NCBI GenBank assembly: GCA_963808125.1
Contig: CAWEEP010000071.1
Span: 26,205-90,204, forward strand
Origin: CAWEEP01 sp963808125
Lineage (GTDB): Bacteria; Chloroflexota; Dormibacteria; Aeolococcales; Aeolococcaceae
Direction: 5' to 3'
Length of the DNA: 64,000 nucleotides
Both the position numbers and the translations under genes were made by a program. Within the stretch, counting starts at the first letter, position 1. Each line of letters starts with the position of its first letter. The notes beneath the pieces are model-generated. The model saw only the letters and a program-made list of their open reading frames with translations. It did no database searches and was not told the origin of the DNA. Below, one piece after another: positions 60,702 to 64,000 of this stretch.

Positions 60702-62009
60702 TCAGTCGCCGATGACGCCGGAGAGGTCCCGCGAGGTCGTGTCGTCCGGACCGGCGCCGACGCGCTCGATGACCGCGCCCAGCGAGCGAAGCTTCTCCTC
60801 CATGCTCTCGTAGCCGCGGTCGAGGTGGAAGACGTTCTCCAGCTCGGTGGTCCCCTCGGCGCGGAGACCGGCGATGACCAGGGCGGCCCCGCTGCGGATG
60901 TCGGAGATCTGGACCCTGGCCCCGTGGAGGGGCGTCGGGCCGGTGATGATGGCGCTGCGCCCCTCGACGGTGATCTTCGCGCCCATCTTGGCCAGCTCGG
61001 CGACATGGCGGAAGCGGTTCTCGTACAGCGCCTCGCTGACGATGCTGATGCCGGTCGCCTGGGTCATCAGCGCCCCGAACTGCGGCTGGAGGTCGGTGGC
61101 GAAGCCGGGGTACGGCCAGGTGGTGACGTCGACGGCGCGCAGGTGGCCGCCGGTCACCTGGAGGTGGTTGCCGCCCTCAATCACGGCGCAGCCGGCGGCA
61201 CGCAGCTTGTTGGTCAGCGCCTGCAGGTCGGTGGCGCGGATCCCCTGGACGGTGACCGCCCCCCCGGTGGCCGCCGCCGCCGCCATGTAGGTCCCCGCCT
61301 CGACGTAGTCGGAGGTGACCTGGTGGTGGGTGCCGTGGAGGAGGGAGCCGCTCTGGCCCTCGACGACGATGAGGCCGGTGCCCGCCCCGCTGATGTGGGC
61401 CCCCATGCCCACCAGGCAGCGGGTCAGGTCGTAGATGTGCGGCTCCCGCGCCGCGTTGCTGATGACGGTGATGCCCTCGGCGAGCACCGCCGCCATCATC
61501 AGGTTCTCGGTGCCCGTCACCGTGGGGATGTCCAGGCGGATGGGGGCCCCGCGCAGCCGCTCGGCCCGGGCCACGTACATGGTGGAGGTCTCGGTCACCT
61601 CGGCGCCCATCAGGCGGAGGCCCTCCAGGTGCTGCTCCACCCGCCGCATGCCGATGTCGTCGCCGCCCGGCTTGGCGATGGCCGCCTCCCCCGTCCGGGC
61701 GATGAGGGCGCCGAGGAGAAGGAACGAGCCGCGCATCCGCCGCGTGAGTTCCGCCCCCACCTCGATCGACCGCACCGTCCGGGCGTGGATCCGCCAGCGG
61801 TCGGGCGCCTGCCGTTCGACGTCCACACCGAGGTGCCGGATCATCGCCGCCATGGCCTCGATGTCCTCGATGTCGGGGACGTTGGTCAGCTCGAAGGGCT
61901 GGTCAGTGAGCAGGGCAGCGGCCATGACGGGGAGCGCGGCGTTCTTGCTCCCCGAGATCCTGACCTCGCCGGTGAGGGGCACACCGCCCTGGATGCGCAG
62001 CAGATCCAC
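60702..62009 (-). CDS. murA: UDP-GlcNAc enolpyruvyl transferase MurA with Asp in place of catalytic Cys
   Basis: MurA commits UDP-GlcNAc to peptidoglycan using phosphoenolpyruvate. The 435-residue protein has ISGSKNAALPVMAAALLTD, the Arg of RMRGSFLLLGAL and GTENLMMAAVLAEG, all conserved. The loop that normally reads LPGGCAIG with the reactive Cys reads AKPGGDDIGMRRVEQHLEGL here, with Asp117 at the Cys position. In Mycobacterium and Chlamydia the same Cys-to-Asp change leaves the enzyme active but insensitive to fosfomycin. Start ATG and frame are clean. Confidence 0.95.
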   Translation of the reverse strand: MDLLRIQGGVPLTGEVRISGSKNAALPVMAAALLTDQPFELTNVPDIEDIEAMAAMIRHLGVDVERQAPDRWRIHARTVRSIEVGAELTRRMRGSFLLLGALIARTGEAAIAKPGGDDIGMRRVEQHLEGLRLMGAEVTETSTMYVARAERLRGAPIRLDIPTVTGTENLMMAAVLAEGITVISNAAREPHIYDLTRCLVGMGAHISGAGTGLIVVEGQSGSLLHGTHHQVTSDYVEAGTYMAAAAATGGAVTVQGIRATDLQALTNKLRAAGCAVIEGGNHLQVTGGHLRAVDVTTWPYPGFATDLQPQFGALMTQATGISIVSEALYENRFRHVAELAKMGAKITVEGRSAIITGPTPLHGARVQISDIRSGAALVIAGLRAEGTTELENVFHLDRGYESMEEKLRSLGAVIERVGAGPDDTTSRDLSGVIGD

Positions 62010-62182
62010 CCGCCTAAGGTACCCGACAAAGGGGGCCGGCGACCGCCTCGTCTCCCCACCCCGGAAACGCCTCGGCGAGGGTGCCGGGGAGGCGTCTCCG
62101 GGGGCCCGCCGAGGCGCATCCCCGCCTCATGTGGTCCACCGAATGGTCCAGAATCGGGGTTCACCCACACTTGGAGAACAGC

Positions 62183-63260
62183 ATGGCGACGGCACCGGCG
62201 ACCACCCTGACGCAACTCGAGGAGATGCTCGGCGAGGAGGCCAAGGACCTTCTGCAGCACCGCTGCGAGACCGTGAGCCGCGACCAGCTCCACCTCCCCG
62301 GCCCCGACTTCATCGACCGGGTCTGGTCCCAGAGCGACCGCAACGTCCAGGTCCTGCGGAGCCTGGGCGCCCTGTACGGGCACGGCCGCCTGGCCGGCAC
62401 CGGCTACATGTCCATCCTCCCGGTGGACCAGGGCATCGAGCACTCGGCGGGCGCCTCGTTCGCCCCCAACCCCGCCTACTTCGACGGCGAGAAGATCGTC
62501 GAGCTCGCCGTGGAGGGCGGCTGCAACGCCGTGGCCTCGACCTTCGGCGTGCTGGGCTCGGTGTCCCGCAAGTGGGCCCACAAGATCCCCTTCATCTGCA
62601 AGATCAACCACAACGAGCTGCTCACCTACCCGAACAAGTTCGACCAGATCATGTACGGGACCGTCGAGCAGGCCTGGAACCTGGGCGCCGCGGCCGTCGG
62701 AGCCACCATCTACTTCGGCTCCGAGGAGTCGACCCGCCAGATCCAGGAGGTCGCCGTCGCCTTCGCCGAGGCCCACGAGCTGGGCATGGCCACCGTCCTG
62801 TGGTGCTACCTGCGGAACTCGGCCTTCACCAAGGACGGCGTCGACTACGGCGTCGCCGCCGACCTGACCGGCCAGGCCAACCACCTGGGCGTGACCATCC
62901 AGGCGGACATCATCAAGCAGAAGCTCCCGGAGACCAACGGCGGCTACACCGCCCTCAAGTTCGGCAAGACCAGCAAGCTGGTGTACGAGAAGCTGACCAC
63001 CCCCAACCCCATCGACCTCACCCGCTATCAGCTGATCAACTGCTACATGGGCCGTTCCGGCCTGATCAACTCGGGCGGGGCCTCCTCCGGCGCCAGCGAC
63101 CTCAAGGAGGCGGTCCGCACCGCGGTGATCAACAAGCGGGCCGGCGGCATCCGGGCTGATCAGCGGTCGCAAGGCGTTCCAGCGCCCCATGGCCGAAGGC
63201 ATCCAGCTCCTCAACGCCATCCAGGACGTCTACCTCAACCCGGGCGTCACCGTCGCCTGA
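62183..63260 (+). CDS. fbaB: Class I fructose-bisphosphate aldolase (DhnA/FbaB type), one frameshift
   Basis: This Schiff-base aldolase cleaves fructose 1,6-bisphosphate, feeding the gap-pgk-tpiA-gpmI pathway elsewhere in the window. Visible motifs are SILPVDQGIEHSAGASF, CKINHNELLTYPNKFDQIMYG, ATIYFGSEESTRQIQEV and the Lys-rich IKQKLPETNGGYTALKFGKTSK. A single-base shift near 63152 (KRAGG then GLISGRKAFQRPMAEGIQLL) is needed to reach the true end at 63260. A GGAG ribosome site lies 8 bases before ATG. Length is about 359 residues when repaired. Confidence 0.9.
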
Positions 63261-63275
63261 GCCCAGGGCGCGAGG

Positions 63276-63326
63276 GCCCCGCGAGGCGGGGCGGGCCGGC
63301 CGGTCCCCGGATGCCGGGGGCCGGCC
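63276..63326 (+). terminator. Tandem hairpins downstream of fbaB
   Basis: Two perfect or near-perfect hairpins follow the aldolase stop. The first is GCCCCGC-GAG-GCGGGGC (63276-63292). The second is a 13-bp stem with one G-T pair and loop ATG (63298-63326). No T tract follows. The pair is a plausible high-GC transcription terminator. Confidence 0.5.
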
Positions 63327-63475
63327 CGGACCCTCATCCCTCCGCCCAGGGGTGGAACCGGCTCGTGCCACCTCCCCGTCAGGTTCCCCGGCGCAAACTC
63401 GTGTGAGCCTGAGCCCGTCTGGGTACCGTACCCTTGAACCAACCGATCCCGTCCACCTCGAGTGAGTGACCCGCG

Positions 63476-64000
63476 ATGAGCTTCAACTTCAACAGCTCCG
63501 GCCCCTTCGTCGGCGGCCAGGGATACCGCCAGAACACCGGCATGTTCGACGCCGCCTCGGCGGGGGCGATCAGCCTTTCCGAGAAGGTCCTCGGGCTCAC
63601 CTGCCTGCTCGTCGCCTGCGCCGTCGGCGGCGTCTACCTCGGATACCAGGGACTGAACACGGCCACGGCCACAGCGTCTCGGGCAGCTACTTCCTCTGGT
63701 TCGTCGTCGAGATCTGCCTGCTCATCGGCGCTCAGTCGATGGCGGCCAGGCCCGGCGTCGGCATGGTGCTGTTCCTCGCCTTCGGCGTGAGCACCGGGGT
63801 ATCATTTCCCCGTGATCCAGATCCTCGGCTCCGACGGCATGCAGTACGTCGTGTACCAGGCGCTGGGGGCAACGGCCACCGCGACCGGCAGCGCCACCCT
63901 GTACGCGGGACGACGCGCCACGACTCGCCACTGGGGAAGCGGCTTTTCGCCGCCCTCATCAGCCTCGTCGTCGCCATCGTGATCGGCCTGTTCCTGCAGT
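63476..64000 (+). CDS. Bax inhibitor-1/YccA-like membrane protein, frameshifted and cut by the window end
   Basis: The N-terminal MSFNFNSSGPFVGG, then SLSEKVLGLTCLLVACAVGGVYLG (helix 1), helices GSYFLWFVVEICLLIG and VGMVLFLAFGVSTGVSF in a second frame, and GMQYVVYQALGATATATGSATLYAG then AALISLVVAIVIGLFLQ match the BI-1 topology of seven helices. At least two single-base shifts (near 63665 and 63800-63920) split them. BI-1 proteins are pH-sensitive calcium leak channels in the membrane. The C terminus is outside the window. Confidence 0.7.

Noticed and set aside
1..64000. CRISPR arrays, rRNA genes and a replication origin
   Set aside because: No regularly spaced repeats, no rRNA signatures and no DnaA-box cluster were seen on either strand.

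Overview
The window is a high-GC (visibly around 70%) bacterial chromosome segment with housekeeping genes, most of them on the minus strand. WhiA, RapZ, SecG, CdaA/CdaR, CIRCE-controlled groESL, an Asp-type MurA, an F420-ligase-like domain and a DtxR-type iron regulator together suggest a high-GC Terrabacteria lineage (Actinobacteriota, Chloroflexota, Dormibacterota or a relative). I cannot place it more precisely from sequence alone.

Layout. 1-1.5 kb: right end of an integrative element (excisionase-like HTH plus tyrosine integrase) abutting tRNA-Leu(CAG). 1.5-15.7 kb: a long minus-strand run, read from high to low coordinate: ligA, uvrC, rapZ, whiA, gap, pgk, tpiA, gpmI, a winged-helix protein, a PPOX-fold protein, secG and a family-5 solute-binding protein. 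15.7-18.3 kb: an O-methyltransferase, a small lipoprotein and a secreted protein of unknown function. 18.3-20.7 kb: two almost identical IS630-type elements in a 1181-bp tandem duplication. 20.8-24.1 kb: PcrA/UvrD helicase interrupted by a 366-aa intein. 24.2-29.4 kb: a GGDEF/EAL protein, an asparagine synthetase fused to an F420-0:glutamate-ligase-like domain, and a GNAT acetyltransferase. 29.4-31.6 kb: groES-groEL behind two overlapping CIRCE operators. 31.7-36.2 kb: a Fbp-type iron ABC importer, a near-consensus DtxR iron box and the DtxR regulator. 36.3-40.1 kb: thiL-tsaE-tsaB-rimI-tsaD, centred on tRNA t6A synthesis. 40.2-48.7 kb: a CHAP/coiled-coil secreted protein, then argF-cdaA-cdaR-glmS-acpS/nnrD-alr on the minus strand, which links c-di-AMP with cell-wall precursor supply. 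48.8-53.4 kb: a GT9 glycosyltransferase, small proteins and typA. 53.6-58.3 kb: an MreB-like protein downstream of a tightly coupled set of TadE/TadG-like and secreted proteins. 58.6-64 kb: an MMPL transporter, murA, class I aldolase and a BI-1-like membrane protein cut by the window end.

A strong technical signal runs through about 24-64 kb. At least 17 otherwise intact genes carry single-base frameshifts, including essential ones (groEL, glmS, argF, alr, thiL, cdaA, tsaB, fbaB), and gpmI carries one further left. In several cases a second indel restores frame. This looks more like a noisy consensus sequence than real gene loss, so split genes are annotated here as one locus each and the break is stated.

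The most interesting biology is the helicase intein with a GIY-YIG-like core, the AsnB-F420-ligase-like fusion, the AcpS-NnrD fusion, the Cys-to-Asp MurA, and the clean regulatory sites (iron box, double CIRCE).
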